The notes under the pieces: generated by a model
What the model was told of the DNA's origin: nothing
Seen by the model: only the letters and a program-made list of their open reading frames with translations
Database searches by the model: none
Shown here: positions 1 to 9,307 of the stretch, piece after piece
Layout of the letters: each line of letters begins with the position of its first letter
Position numbering within the stretch: the first letter of the stretch is position 1
From: JAJEFO01 sp965209045
Lineage (GTDB): Bacteria; Pseudomonadota; Alphaproteobacteria; Rhodobacterales; Rhodobacteraceae
Direction of reading: 5' to 3'
DNA length: 64,000 nt
NCBI GenBank assembly: GCA_965209045.1
Contig: CBDBPW010000003.1
Coordinates: forward strand, 930,001-994,000
Translations under genes and position numbers: made by a program

Positions 1-630
1 CGCGTTCTCGACCGCCCGGACCCGCACCGGCGTTCGCGCCATCGCGCCATAAGCAACGCGGACGCCCGACAATCGGCCCGCGCTTCGGGTGAGATGCGCG
101 GCCATCGACATCACCGAAACACCCTTCGGCTTGACCCGTGAGGCCTTTCTGAACCGGAATTCGTCGCGCTGCGGGCGACGGACCAGCATCGACTGAACGA
201 CTCCGTTTCGGCGGGCCAGGAAATCCTCCAGGCCCATTTCCTCTCCGTTGGCCATCCTGACAATGCCATCCAGGGCCAGCAGCGCCACCGCAAGATCGCC
301 GTAGGGATGAGGCGCCATCAGGTTCCCGCCCACGCTCGCCATGTTACGGATGGCGGGGCCGCCCACGGCACGGGCAGCGGGAGACAGGAAGTCCAGGTCT
401 CGCGATGTCATGATCGCTGCCATCGTGACGCCTGCCCCGATCTCCAGACGATCGCCCTCGGCCCTGATTTCGGACAGCGACGCATCCGTTGTCCGCACGA
501 TGCGATTGAACCGCCGGTCACCGTAGTTGACCCGGTTCATGATCAAGGTCCCGCCGCCCAGAAACCGCGCCTGATCGTCCATCGCGCTGGCGGCTTCGCC
601 AACGGTCGGGTACGTCTGGACTTCAAGCAT
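1..630 (-). CDS. FAD-binding subunit of a molybdenum hydroxylase (CoxM/XdhB type), 3' end cut off
   Basis: Reading the minus strand from the ATG at 628-630 gives a continuous frame to the window edge, beginning MLEVQTYPTVGEAASAMDD. It contains the FAD-pyrophosphate motif FLGGGTLIMNRVNYG and the second motif of the family, ASVGGNLMAPHPYGDLAVALLAL (in part). These identify the medium, FAD-binding subunit of the CO dehydrogenase/xanthine dehydrogenase family, which passes electrons from the Mo/Fe-S subunits to FAD. The small Fe-S and large molybdopterin subunits would be expected beyond the left edge; they are not visible. The start overlaps the stop of the SRPBCC gene upstream by 8 bases, so translation is probably coupled. 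The substrate cannot be told from this subunit. Confidence 0.82.
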   Translation of the reverse strand, partial: MLEVQTYPTVGEAASAMDDQARFLGGGTLIMNRVNYGDRRFNRIVRTTDASLSEIRAEGDRLEIGAGVTMAAIMTSRDLDFLSPAARAVGGPAIRNMASVGGNLMAPHPYGDLAVALLALDGIVRMANGEEMGLEDFLARRNGVVQSMLVRRPQRDEFRFRKASRVKPKGVSVMSMAAHLTRSAGRLSGVRVAYGAMARTPVRVRAVENA

Positions 631-1069
631 GACCAATTCCCATGTGGGTCCTGACGGCCTCGAATCCCGCAGCGTAGATGCCGTCGCCGACCAGCTCCGA
701 CAGTTCGCCTGCACGCCCCGGGGGCGTGTCAAAACAGCTTTCCCACTCCCAGTAGGCCCGATCCCCGTCCGTCACCGGGAACAGGCGGACGTGGGCCACG
801 TAGTTGAAGAGCGGAACAGGCGTGTCGAGCAGGCAGTAGCTGAATGTCTGTTCCAGGTCTGAAAGCGTGAGGAGTTGTTCACGCAAATTGGCGCCCCCCT
901 CGAGGCGGAAGTTCCTAACGCAGCCAACCATGTCCGAAGGATATCCGCGCTCAATGTGGCTTTCGGCGACCGCCGGGTGCCAACGGTCGTGACCATTGAA
1001 GTCGCGAATGACATCCCAGACCGCGTCCGCTGGCGCGTCAAGCACGGTGCTCTTCTTCACATGCGGCAT
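623..1069 (-). CDS. SRPBCC (START/Bet v1-like) family protein, copy 2
   Basis: 148 residues with the typical SRPBCC layout: N-terminal strand KSTVLDAPADAVWDVIRDFN, the W-H-P turn after a short helix, a beta-rich centre, the WEWESCF strand, and a long C-terminal helix. Such proteins form a hydrophobic cavity for a small ligand; some accompany molybdenum hydroxylases (CoxG group), others are polyketide cyclases. It is clearly a paralogue of the gene just upstream, sharing the FN..RWHP, VGC.RNF and REQ.L.LSD patterns. It sits between that paralogue and the molybdenum-hydroxylase FAD subunit with overlapping ends. The ligand is unknown. Confidence 0.75.
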   Translation of the reverse strand: MPHVKKSTVLDAPADAVWDVIRDFNGHDRWHPAVAESHIERGYPSDMVGCVRNFRLEGGANLREQLLTLSDLEQTFSYCLLDTPVPLFNYVAHVRLFPVTDGDRAYWEWESCFDTPPGRAGELSELVGDGIYAAGFEAVRTHMGIGHA

Positions 1070-1509
1070 CAGCCACCTCCGAACTGGCGCTTGAGCGCGT
1101 CAAAACCGGCCTGGAAAACGTCCGTGCCAATCATGGTTGCCAGTTCGTCTTCGTCCCGCGGGTCACATGAGAATTCCGCCGTCCATTCGATGAAGGTCCG
1201 GTCGCCCTCAGTCACGGGTGTCAGCCTGAGCGTGGCGACATAGTCTTCGAGCGGCATCGGACTTTCGAGGATCGAGTAGGTCACGAACATGTCGTAGTCT
1301 GACAGGCCCAACATCTGTTCGCGGATATTGTCTCCGTTTTGCAGGTTGAAGTTCCGAATGCACCCGACCTTGTCCGCCGGAAGCGCCTCTTCGATGCGGC
1401 TTTCGCGGATCATGGGGTGCCAACGCGGAAGGTCGTTGAAGCCGCGAACGCGGTCCCACACTCGGCCCGGCGGAGCGGGAATGACGGAGGAAGCGTAGAC
1501 ACGGGCCAT
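1069..1509 (-). CDS. SRPBCC (START/Bet v1-like) family protein, copy 1
   Basis: 146 residues with the same fold signature as its downstream neighbour: VIPAPPGRVWDRVRGFN at the N-terminus, DLPRWHP, VGCIRNFNLQ, REQMLGLSDYD, IEWTAEF and a C-terminal helix ending FDALKRQFGG. It ends on the base where the next copy begins and starts 1 base after the flotillin stop, so it is part of the same transcript. It probably arose by tandem duplication, since the two copies share spacing of all motifs but have diverged in sequence. No catalytic residues can be assigned. Confidence 0.75.
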   Translation of the reverse strand: MARVYASSVIPAPPGRVWDRVRGFNDLPRWHPMIRESRIEEALPADKVGCIRNFNLQNGDNIREQMLGLSDYDMFVTYSILESPMPLEDYVATLRLTPVTEGDRTFIEWTAEFSCDPRDEDELATMIGTDVFQAGFDALKRQFGGG

Positions 1510-1510
1510 C

Positions 1511-4431
1511 TCAGGACTTCGCCTCCCCGTCCTTGCTCTTCCTCTCCTCCTCTTCGGCCTTGGTTGCGGCCCTGACCTTCTGGCTCTCGCTCATGGCACG
1601 CGCCATGTTGCTGGCGTCCTGGAAGATCGCCGATCTCGCCAGGTTCGAGCCGTCAATGCCGATGTCGTTCATCAGGCTGTCGATCATGGGACCCTGGACC
1701 CGGTACCGAAGCGCGGAATTGATGACCTCGTCGGTCGGGCTTGGCGCACCGCCGCCGCCGTCGGAACCGCCGTCCGCCCAGTTGAGCCCGGTCGTGCCGC
1801 CACCGCCAAGTTGCATGATCTTGATCTCGTCGATCTTCTCGAGCGGCCTGACCTGCGCTGCAATGATGCCTTCGAGCCGCTCCAGCATGTTGCGCTTGAA
1901 GAGAGATGCGCGGGCTTCGTCCGTAAGGATGTTCTCGGCCTCGTTGATGAGCCGCTGGGCCTCGGCGCGGACAGCCGAGACCACTTCCTCCGCATGCGCG
2001 GCGAGCTTGGCGCGTTCGGCCTCCTTTTCGGCGGCGGTAACGCCAACCTGCTTGTCGCGTGACGCCTCCTCGAGCGCTGCAGCCGTGTCGACCTTGGCCG
2101 CCGCTTCGGCCGCGCGGGCGCGCGCCGCATCGGCCTCGATCGCTGCGGCGCTTTCGTCCAGCGACTTGCCGTAGAGTGCAATCGCCTTCTCCATCGCCGC
2201 TTCTTCGACCGCCCTCTCACGCTCGATTTCCAGCTGGCGACGCTTCTTCTGATGCGCAATTCGCGCATCATCAAGCTCGTCCTCGGACTGGATCTGCACT
2301 CGTTCGACGATCTCCTTTGCAGCGATCTCTGCTTCCCGCAGCGCCTTTGTCCGTTCGACTTCGAGGTGCTCCAGCGCTTTGCGGCGCTCGATGTTTGCGG
2401 CCTCGATCGCCCGCTCTTTCTCGATCTCGGCGGCTCGGGTCTTGGCTTCTTCCTCGATGCGGGCTGCATTGATCGTTTCCTGAGCGGCGATGTTTGCTTC
2501 GTCGACCGCCCGGTTGCGGGCGATTTCGCGCTCCCTCATGTCCTGCTCGTAGGCAATGCGCTCTGCGGCGAGCTTCTTTTCCTTGGCGATGCGGGCGGCT
2601 TCGACCGCCTCGGCCCTCAACTGCTCGCGCACCTCCGTGTCTTCGCTCGCCTCGATCCGTTCGAACGCGACCAGCCTTTCCTGGGCAATGCGAGCCTTTT
2701 CGACCGCCTCGCGCGACTCGATCTCGGCCTCTTCAAGAATCTTGTTGCGCTGGATTTCCAGGCTCCGGGTCTCGCGTTCCGAGGCGATGCGTTCCGCCGC
2801 GACCTTCTTCTCTTGCGCAATGCGCGCAGCCTCGACCGCCTCCGCCTTCAGCAGATCCCGTTCTTCGGTCTGTTCGTCCGCCTCGATGCGCTCGAAGGCC
2901 AGCAGGCGTTCTTGCGCGATGCGGGCCTTTTCGACCGCCTCGCGTGCATCGATCTCGGCCTGGTCGATCGCCCGGTTGCGCTCGATTTCCAGGCTGCGGG
3001 TCTCCCTGTCAGAGGATATGCGCGCCGACGCCACGGCCTTTTCCTGCATGATCCGCAACTTCTCGGTCGCCTCGCGCTGAGCGATTTCGGCTTCGCTGAT
3101 GGCCAGGTCGCGGGCAACTTCGCGTTCGCGCGTGGTCTGTTCATACTCGATTCGGGCCTCAGTCACGGCCCTTTCCTGAGCGATGCGGGCGCGCTCCACG
3201 TTCTCGCGGGCGGTGATGCCTTCTGCATCGATGGCCTGCTGACGTTCGATCTCCTTTGACTGGGTTTCGCGCTCTTTCGCGATGCGCGCTTCTTCCAGGA
3301 CCTTTTCCTGGGCGATACGGGCCGTTTCGATCGCTTCGCGCGCTGCGATTTCCGCAGCGTCTGTCCGCTGCCGCGTCTTGATCCGTTCCTCGGTCAGCGT
3401 CCTTTCCTGCGCGATCCGAGCCCTTTCAACGGCTTCGCGGGTCGAGATGTCCGCTTCGTCGACGACTTTCTGCGACTCGATCTCGCGTTGCCGGACCTCT
3501 CGTTCGGACGCGATGCGCACCTCGGAAATCTGACGCTCGTTCTCGATCCGGGCCGTTTCGATCGCTTCGCGCGAAAGAAGCGTCGCCTGTTCCGCGTCCT
3601 TTTCCGCTCGGAACGTTCCCGCGCCAGTTCTGCGCGCTGCTGCGCTCGCCGGAATTCAACCTCCCGCTCCTGGTCAAGACGGGCTTCTTCGGACTCGCGC
3701 TCGATGTCCAGCGCCTGTTTCTCAGCCTCGAGATTGCGCGCGCGAATCTTGATCATCGCGTCCTGCTCGATGTCGTTGCGCAGCTTCCGGCGCTGCTCGA
3801 CAGCCTCGATGACGGTGGTCAAGCCTTCTGCGTCGAACTTGTTGGACGGGTTGAAATACTGAATGTCCGTCTGGTCGATGTCCGTCGCCGCGACGCTTTC
3901 CAGCTCCAGCCCGTTCTTGTCGAGGCCTTCCTGCGCCATTTCCTTGACGCGGGCGACGTACTCGTTGCGGTTCTCATGTACCTCCTCAAGCGTCATCTGC
4001 GACGCGACGGTGCGCAGCGCCGATATGAACTTGCCAGACAGGAGGGAATGGATGCGCTCGGGTTCCAGTGTCCGCCGGCCGAGAGTCGAGGCAGCAAGCG
4101 AAACCGCCTCCTTGGTCTGGTTCACCCGAACGTAGAATTCCGCGTCCACGTCGATGCGCATCCGATCGCGTGTGATCAGCGCTTCGTCCTTCTCGCGGGT
4201 CACCGCAAGTTGCAGGGAGTTCATGTTTACCGGGGTGATGTCGTGAATGATCGGCCAGACGAATGCGCCGCCGTTGATGACGACCTTTTCGCCTAGAAAA
4301 CCTGTGCGCACGAATGCAACTTCCTTGGTCGAGCGGCGGTAGAGCCAATACATCACCCAGTAGACAACAAAGATGACGATGACGGCCGCAATGAGCCAAA
4401 GGATCAGTTGTCCCAACAGTTCGCCAGTCAT
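1511..4431 (-). CDS. Flotillin-like SPFH protein with a giant hendecad coiled coil; one-base frameshift
   Basis: From the ATG at 4431 the frame encodes one membrane segment (about residues 7-29), then an SPFH/band-7 domain. A coiled coil begins near residue 235. At about 3601-3606 the reading frame breaks: the downstream frame continues the same coiled coil as KDAEQATLLSREAIETAR. The span of 2921 bases is one short of a multiple of three, so a single base is missing (probably a G of the GG before the A run), unless a -1 slip on that run is used. Repaired, the protein would be 973 residues, far above the usual roughly 500. The coiled coil is built of 11-residue repeats (ARIAQE-type), and the C-terminus is glycine-rich then helical, as in flotillins. 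No NfeD partner is adjacent; it lies between a TIM-barrel protein and SRPBCC genes. Confidence 0.8.
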
Positions 4432-4450
4432 GTGAACCTCCCTATCGGCC

Positions 4451-5275
4451 TTAGAGGTCGATCTCCTTGAATTTCTTCGTCTGTTCCGTCAGCGCGACTT
4501 CAGTCGGCAGGCGCTCCATCGAAGAGGCGCCGTAAAACCCGTGACAATTCTCGGTGCTCTTCAGGACGAAAGCCGCGTCCTCGGGCATCGCCACCGGCCC
4601 GCCGTGGACCAGCACGAGGGCGTCCGGATTCACTTCGAGCGCTGCGGCGGCCCATTCGTCGGTCAATGCCGGGGCATCGGCCAGCGCCACTCCCGTCTCA
4701 GCCCCGATCGAGCCACCGGCCGTCAATCCAAGATGCACGACGATGATGTCCGCACCCGCAGCCGCCATGTCGCGCGCGTCACCTGCCGAGAACACATAGG
4801 GCGTCGTCAGCATGTCGCGATCGGCGGCCATGCGGATCATCTCGACCTCGTGGCCGTAACCCATGCCGGTCTCCTCCAGATTGAGCCGGAAGGTTCCATC
4901 GATCAGCCCGACGGTCGGAAAATTCTGTACGCCCGAGAACCCGGCGGACTTGACCTCGTCCAGGAAGCTGCCCATCAGCCGGAAGGGATCGGTCGCACAG
5001 ACCCCGGCGAGCACCGGGGTGTTCTTGACCACCGGCAGAACTTCGCCTGCCATTTCCATCACCACGCCGTTCGCGTCGCCATATGGCATCAGCCCGGCAA
5101 GCGAACCGCGACCGGCCATCCGGTACCGCCCGGAATTGTAGATGACGATCAGGTCGATTCCGCCAGCTTCCTCGCACTTGGCGGAAAGCCCCGTCCCGGC
5201 ACCACCGCCGATGATCGGCTCGCCGCGATCCCGCATCGCGCGGAACCTGCTCATCATGTCGCTGCGATCAAACAC
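4451..5275 (-). CDS. PEP-hydrolase-like TIM-barrel protein (partner half of Tm-1)
   Basis: 274 residues. The glycine-rich N-terminal region (PIIGGGAGTGLSAKCEEAGG), the YNSGRYRMAGRGSL motif, the NFPTVGLIDG and EETGMGYGHEVEM motifs, and the VHLGLTAGGSIG strand match the phosphoenolpyruvate-hydrolase-like family (PF09370 type), a TIM barrel. In plants this domain forms the C-terminal half of the Tm-1 virus-resistance protein, and in bacteria it is usually next to a UPF0261 gene, as here: the gene upstream, 5 bases away, ends in a UPF0261 domain. The reaction in bacteria is not established; a role on a carboxylate or enol-type substrate is inference. Confidence 0.8.
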   Translation of the reverse strand: MFDRSDMMSRFRAMRDRGEPIIGGGAGTGLSAKCEEAGGIDLIVIYNSGRYRMAGRGSLAGLMPYGDANGVVMEMAGEVLPVVKNTPVLAGVCATDPFRLMGSFLDEVKSAGFSGVQNFPTVGLIDGTFRLNLEETGMGYGHEVEMIRMAADRDMLTTPYVFSAGDARDMAAAGADIIVVHLGLTAGGSIGAETGVALADAPALTDEWAAAALEVNPDALVLVHGGPVAMPEDAAFVLKSTENCHGFYGASSMERLPTEVALTEQTKKFKEIDL

Positions 5276-5280
5276 GCTGC

Positions 5281-7446
5281 CTATCCTTGTGCGGCAACAC
5301 GGGGAACCTCTCCGTGCAGGTCTCGGAACCCGGCGACCACCTTGGCCGCGAATTCGGAGTCGTTGATGTTGTGGGGCACGCGAAGCAGATGTCGCGAACT
5401 GGTTTGCCGGACGGTTTCCTCCAAGGCATTGAAGAGCGCGGCATCGGCGGCCGGGTCATGAAACGGCTGCCCTGGCGCTGACAACGCGGAAACGCCGCCC
5501 TCGGGCAGGAAGAAGCGAACCGGACCCGTCATTCGGTTCAGTTTCGCACCGATCCAGCGACCAATCTGGTCACACTCGTCCGGCGTAGTGCGCATCAACG
5601 TGACTTGCGGATTGTGCTGGTAGAATGTCCGGTCGCGATAGCGCTCGGGAACCGTTTCGGGACTGTCGAAATTCACCATGTCCAGTGCGCCGCATGCGCC
5701 GATGTAGGGCAAGCCCGCCAAGATCGATGCTTCAAAGCGGGTTTCGTCGGCGGGGAAGACGCCGCCTGCAAACATGTCGCAGACCTCGGTTGTCGTCAGA
5801 TCCAGCACGCCGGCCAGCTTGCCCGATGCCAACAGGTTTTCCATGGCCTTTCCGCCAGTGCCGGTCGCGTGAAAGACCAGGCAATCGTATTCCGCCTGAA
5901 GCGCGGCCGAAACCTGCTGGACGCACCGCGTCGTCACCCCGAACATTGTCAGGCCAAGAGCCGGCTTCAGTTCCTCCACGGGCGTCGCATCACGTCGGCC
6001 GGCGACCATGCCCGCCAGCGCCCGGGCGCCATTGGCAAGCACTTCGCGCGTAATGACGTTAAGCCCCTGCACGTCGGCGACCGCATTCAGCAGCAGCATG
6101 TCAGTAGCCCCGACATACTGGCTGGTGTTCCCCGAGGCGACGGTCGAGATGACGACCTTTGGCACTCCGACCGGAAGCGCCCGAATTGCCGGGCTGACCA
6201 GCGACGTCCCGCCGGAACCGCCCGCGGAAATGATTCCCCCTATCGCGTCCTGCCGCGCAATCCACCGCTCAAAGGCAAGGGCCATCCCTGACACCGCCGT
6301 GCCGCGGTCGCCAGTAAAGACCCCGGCGACCCCTCGCGGGTGAAACGCCGCGATAGCATGCGGCGGTATCTCCGCTCCGGAAGGCTTGCCGGAAGTTGAC
6401 AGGTCGACGAGGATCGAGCCAATCCCCTCGTCCTTCAGCAAGCCTTGGATGAATCTCAGTTCATCGGACTTCGTGTCCAGCGTGCCCGCCACGAGGACCT
6501 GTCCTGAGCGACCCGACGTCCGCGTCTGCGAAAGCGGCTTGACCGGCTCGGCTTCGCGGGTCACCGGCGTGACGGTGCGCGCAGCGCCCTCGATGACGTG
6601 CACCGGTGCGGGGCGCGACCAGCGGGTCGGGATCCCGGGATTGGAGTTGTAGACCTTCGACAGGACGACGGGCGCTTCCTGCTCGTCGCGTCCTTCCGTG
6701 CGGGCTGTCGGTTCGGGCGTTTCGTCGTGCGCATGGCGACCGACGCCCAGCAGGGCCTGCTGCAGGCCGCGGTCGCCCGCCAGGCGGGCCGAGTCCATCA
6801 CGCGGTTGATCCGTCCGTTGACCATGATGGCGACATCGGATGCGACTGCACATGCGACGCCGATGTTCTGCTCGATCATCAGGACGTCGATGCCGCCCTC
6901 TTCCCCAAGGCGGATGAGCATGCTCTCGAGCTGCTGGACGATGACCGGAGCAAGTCCTTCGGTCGGTTCGTCCATCACCAGCAGGCGCGGATTGAGAAGC
7001 AGGGCCCGCGCGATGGCCAACATCTGCTGCTCACCGCCCGAAAGCTGCGAACCCAGGTTGCCGCGGCGTTCAGCCAGGCGAGGAAACGTCCCGTAGATGC
7101 GTTCTATGGTCCAGACGCCACCCTGCCCTTCGACGAGTCGAAGGTGTTCGTCGACCGACAGCGAGCGCCAGATTCGCCGACCCTGCGGCACGTAGCCGAT
7201 GCCCATGCGGGCAACGTCTGCAGGATTGCGCCCGTTTATCGCTTGTCCCTGGAAGGAAATCGTTCCGGACGCAACGGGTTCCAGCCCCATGATCGCCTTG
7301 CAAAGGGTGGTCTTGCCCATCCCGTTGCGTCCAACGACCGAATGGACGCCGGACTGCAGCGTCATGTTCACGCCCTGCAGCGCATGGCTCTGTCCGTAGA
7401 AGACGTTGAGGTCCCTGACCTCGAGGACCGGCGTGCCCTCAGCCAT
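5281..7446 (-). CDS. LivF-type ABC ATPase fused to a Tm-1-like (UPF0261) domain
   Basis: 721 residues in two halves. Residues 1 to about 235 are a branched-chain-amino-acid-type ATPase: Walker A GRNGMGKTT, signature LSGGEQQ, Walker B LLVMDEP. After a proline/arginine-rich linker, residues about 316-710 are UPF0261: GTLDTKSDELRF, ISAGGSGGTSL, RALPVGVPKVVISTVASG and HATGTGGKAMENL. The ATG at 7446 is preferred over a GTG two codons earlier because GGAGGTGA lies just upstream. The start overlaps the livG stop by 8 bases. The fusion ties transport energisation to the UPF0261 activity, whose TIM-barrel partner is the next gene. The function of UPF0261 in bacteria is not established. Confidence 0.85.
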   Translation of the reverse strand: MAEGTPVLEVRDLNVFYGQSHALQGVNMTLQSGVHSVVGRNGMGKTTLCKAIMGLEPVASGTISFQGQAINGRNPADVARMGIGYVPQGRRIWRSLSVDEHLRLVEGQGGVWTIERIYGTFPRLAERRGNLGSQLSGGEQQMLAIARALLLNPRLLVMDEPTEGLAPVIVQQLESMLIRLGEEGGIDVLMIEQNIGVACAVASDVAIMVNGRINRVMDSARLAGDRGLQQALLGVGRHAHDETPEPTARTEGRDEQEAPVVLSKVYNSNPGIPTRWSRPAPVHVIEGAARTVTPVTREAEPVKPLSQTRTSGRSGQVLVAGTLDTKSDELRFIQGLLKDEGIGSILVDLSTSGKPSGAEIPPHAIAAFHPRGVAGVFTGDRGTAVSGMALAFERWIARQDAIGGIISAGGSGGTSLVSPAIRALPVGVPKVVISTVASGNTSQYVGATDMLLLNAVADVQGLNVITREVLANGARALAGMVAGRRDATPVEELKPALGLTMFGVTTRCVQQVSAALQAEYDCLVFHATGTGGKAMENLLASGKLAGVLDLTTTEVCDMFAGGVFPADETRFEASILAGLPYIGACGALDMVNFDSPETVPERYRDRTFYQHNPQVTLMRTTPDECDQIGRWIGAKLNRMTGPVRFFLPEGGVSALSAPGQPFHDPAADAALFNALEETVRQTSSRHLLRVPHNINDSEFAAKVVAGFRDLHGEVPRVAAQG

Positions 7447-8242
7447 CGTCACCTCCGAGGTAGAGGGCCTGGACTTCGGGGTCGTCCTCGATTTCGGCAG
7501 GGCTGCCTTCCTTGAAGATGCGCCCGTTGTGCATCATCGTGACCGACTCGGCGACCCGCAGGGCGACATCCATGTCGTGTTCGATGATGATGAACCCCAT
7601 GTGCGCCGGCAGCCCTACCAGGATCTCGATGAGCTCGGAACGCTCGGCCGGCGAAAGGCCGGCTGCAGGTTCGTCGAACAGGATGAACCGGGGCGCCCCC
7701 GCCAAGGCCATGGCGATTTCGAGCTGCCTCTGCTGGCCGTAGGAAAGAGTCGCGACCTGCTCGTCCCTGGCGTCCTCTAGGTGGACCACGCGCACGAGGG
7801 TCTCCGCGCTCGCCATCAAGGCGTCGTCACGCCCCGGCTGCAAGAACGAAAAACGGCTGCGCGAGACGCCAACACAGGCCAGGAAAATGTTGTCCAGCAC
7901 GGTGAGGCCGGTGAAGAGCAGAGAGATCTGGTAGGTCCGGCGCAGCCCCCTCCGGATGCGTTCATGCGGCGGGAACCGGGTAATGTCTTCGCCGAAAAAG
8001 CGAATCGAGCCTGTGGTGGACGGAAAGTCCCCTGCCACGCAGTTGAAGAGCGTGGTCTTCCCGGCACCGTTCGACCCAAGCACTGCGCGCCGTTCGCTGG
8101 GCCGTACCGTGATGTCGATGTCACTGAGCGCAGCCAGGGCCCCGAAGTACTTGGACACGCCCTTCAGTTCCAGCGCGTTAGCCGTTCCGGTCGCGCCGAG
8201 GCGTTCGGAAATCGTCGATCCGGCATCGAGAACGGCGTTCAT
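7439..8242 (-). CDS. livG: Branched-chain-type ABC transporter ATP-binding protein LivG
   Basis: 267 residues, full length for LivG. Walker A is GSNGAGKTT, the signature is LSYGQQRQLEIA (the Liv-family variant of LSGGQ), and Walker B is FILFDEPAAGLSP, followed by the switch His in IIIEHDMD. It pairs with the LivF half of the downstream fusion to power uptake through LivH-LivM. Its ATG shares an ATGA overlap with the livM stop. Family membership is certain; the imported substrate need not be an amino acid, since this ATPase type also serves amides, urea and aromatic acids. Confidence 0.92.
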   Translation of the reverse strand: MNAVLDAGSTISERLGATGTANALELKGVSKYFGALAALSDIDITVRPSERRAVLGSNGAGKTTLFNCVAGDFPSTTGSIRFFGEDITRFPPHERIRRGLRRTYQISLLFTGLTVLDNIFLACVGVSRSRFSFLQPGRDDALMASAETLVRVVHLEDARDEQVATLSYGQQRQLEIAMALAGAPRFILFDEPAAGLSPAERSELIEILVGLPAHMGFIIIEHDMDVALRVAESVTMMHNGRIFKEGSPAEIEDDPEVQALYLGGDDG

Positions 8243-9306
8243 GGCCCTTCTCCGCCTCGACCGGTCAGCGGATCGCGCTTGCGGTCTTCACGCAATCGGT
8301 CCCACAGGCCTATGATGCCGTCCGGCGACCAGAAGACAATGGCAAGAAAGGCAACGCCGATCAGCAGCTGGAAACGTTCGCCTGCAAGCCCGAGAGTGAC
8401 AAGCGCGTCGATCGCATAGGTCTTCAGGATGACGTAGATGAATGCACCTATGAAGGGACCGACCGGATGGCGCATGCCCCCGATCACCGCGATGACCAAG
8501 ATGTCTATTGCCGGTCCGATTCCGGCTGTACCAGGAGAAATCTGCGCCGATTGCCAGGTGAGCAAAATGCCTCCGATTGCCGCGAGCAATGCCGCGAAGG
8601 TGTAGGCGGCCACGCGGTGCGCGGTGACGTTGTAGCCCAGGGCCGACATGCGTCGCGGGTTGTCCCGAACACCTTGCAGCGCCAATCCGAACGGGGCGCG
8701 GGAGATGTAGAGAACGACGAGATAGCCAAGCGCAGCCCAAAACAGGGTCAGGTAGTAGAACGCGGCCGGACCGCGCCAGTCCACGCCGAACAGCAACGGG
8801 GGCAGGACACCGTTGAACCCGGAGAACCCGTTGAACATCACATAGTTTTGCCGGGCGAAATAGAAGAACGCCGCCGCGATCGCGAGGGTGATCATTATCG
8901 TGTAGATTCCCTCGGTTCGCACCGCGAGCCACCCGGTCAGGGTGCCGAAAAGCATCGCGATGACCAAAGCGATCGGAATCGCGACATACCACGGCCAGCC
9001 AAGTGAAATCGTGTCAATGGCCGACACCCCGAAGATCGCGACCATGTACCCGCCCACACCCGCGATCGACATTTGGGCAAGGCTGACCATTCCGCCGTAA
9101 CCGCCCAGGAACATCAGCCCGAGAGCGATCAAGCCCAGGATGAATGTCCAGCCAAAGATCTGGAACAGCATGAAGTCACCGGCGATCGCCGGCATGATCA
9201 GCAAGGCCAAGCCAACGACCCAATAGGCGACCGGAATGCGCTCCAGCCAGCTTCGCCCGTCGCTCGGCGGTGCATGGGTCGCTTCAGCTGGGTCGAAGAC
9301 CGACAT
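8239..9306 (-). CDS. livM: Branched-chain-type ABC transporter permease LivM
   Basis: 355 residues with about ten hydrophobic segments. It has the LivM core: GLMFLGGYGGMVSLAQMSIAG, the GLALQGVRDNPRRMSALGYN cytoplasmic EAA-like loop, and GGMRHPVGPFIGAF near the C-terminus, ending VFWSPDGIIGLWDRLRED. The arginine-rich tail is typical. It starts one base after the livH stop and overlaps livG by 4 bases. It forms the transmembrane channel with LivH. Confidence 0.92.
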   Translation of the reverse strand: MSVFDPAEATHAPPSDGRSWLERIPVAYWVVGLALLIMPAIAGDFMLFQIFGWTFILGLIALGLMFLGGYGGMVSLAQMSIAGVGGYMVAIFGVSAIDTISLGWPWYVAIPIALVIAMLFGTLTGWLAVRTEGIYTIMITLAIAAAFFYFARQNYVMFNGFSGFNGVLPPLLFGVDWRGPAAFYYLTLFWAALGYLVVLYISRAPFGLALQGVRDNPRRMSALGYNVTAHRVAAYTFAALLAAIGGILLTWQSAQISPGTAGIGPAIDILVIAVIGGMRHPVGPFIGAFIYVILKTYAIDALVTLGLAGERFQLLIGVAFLAIVFWSPDGIIGLWDRLREDRKRDPLTGRGGEGP

Positions 9307-9307
9307 G

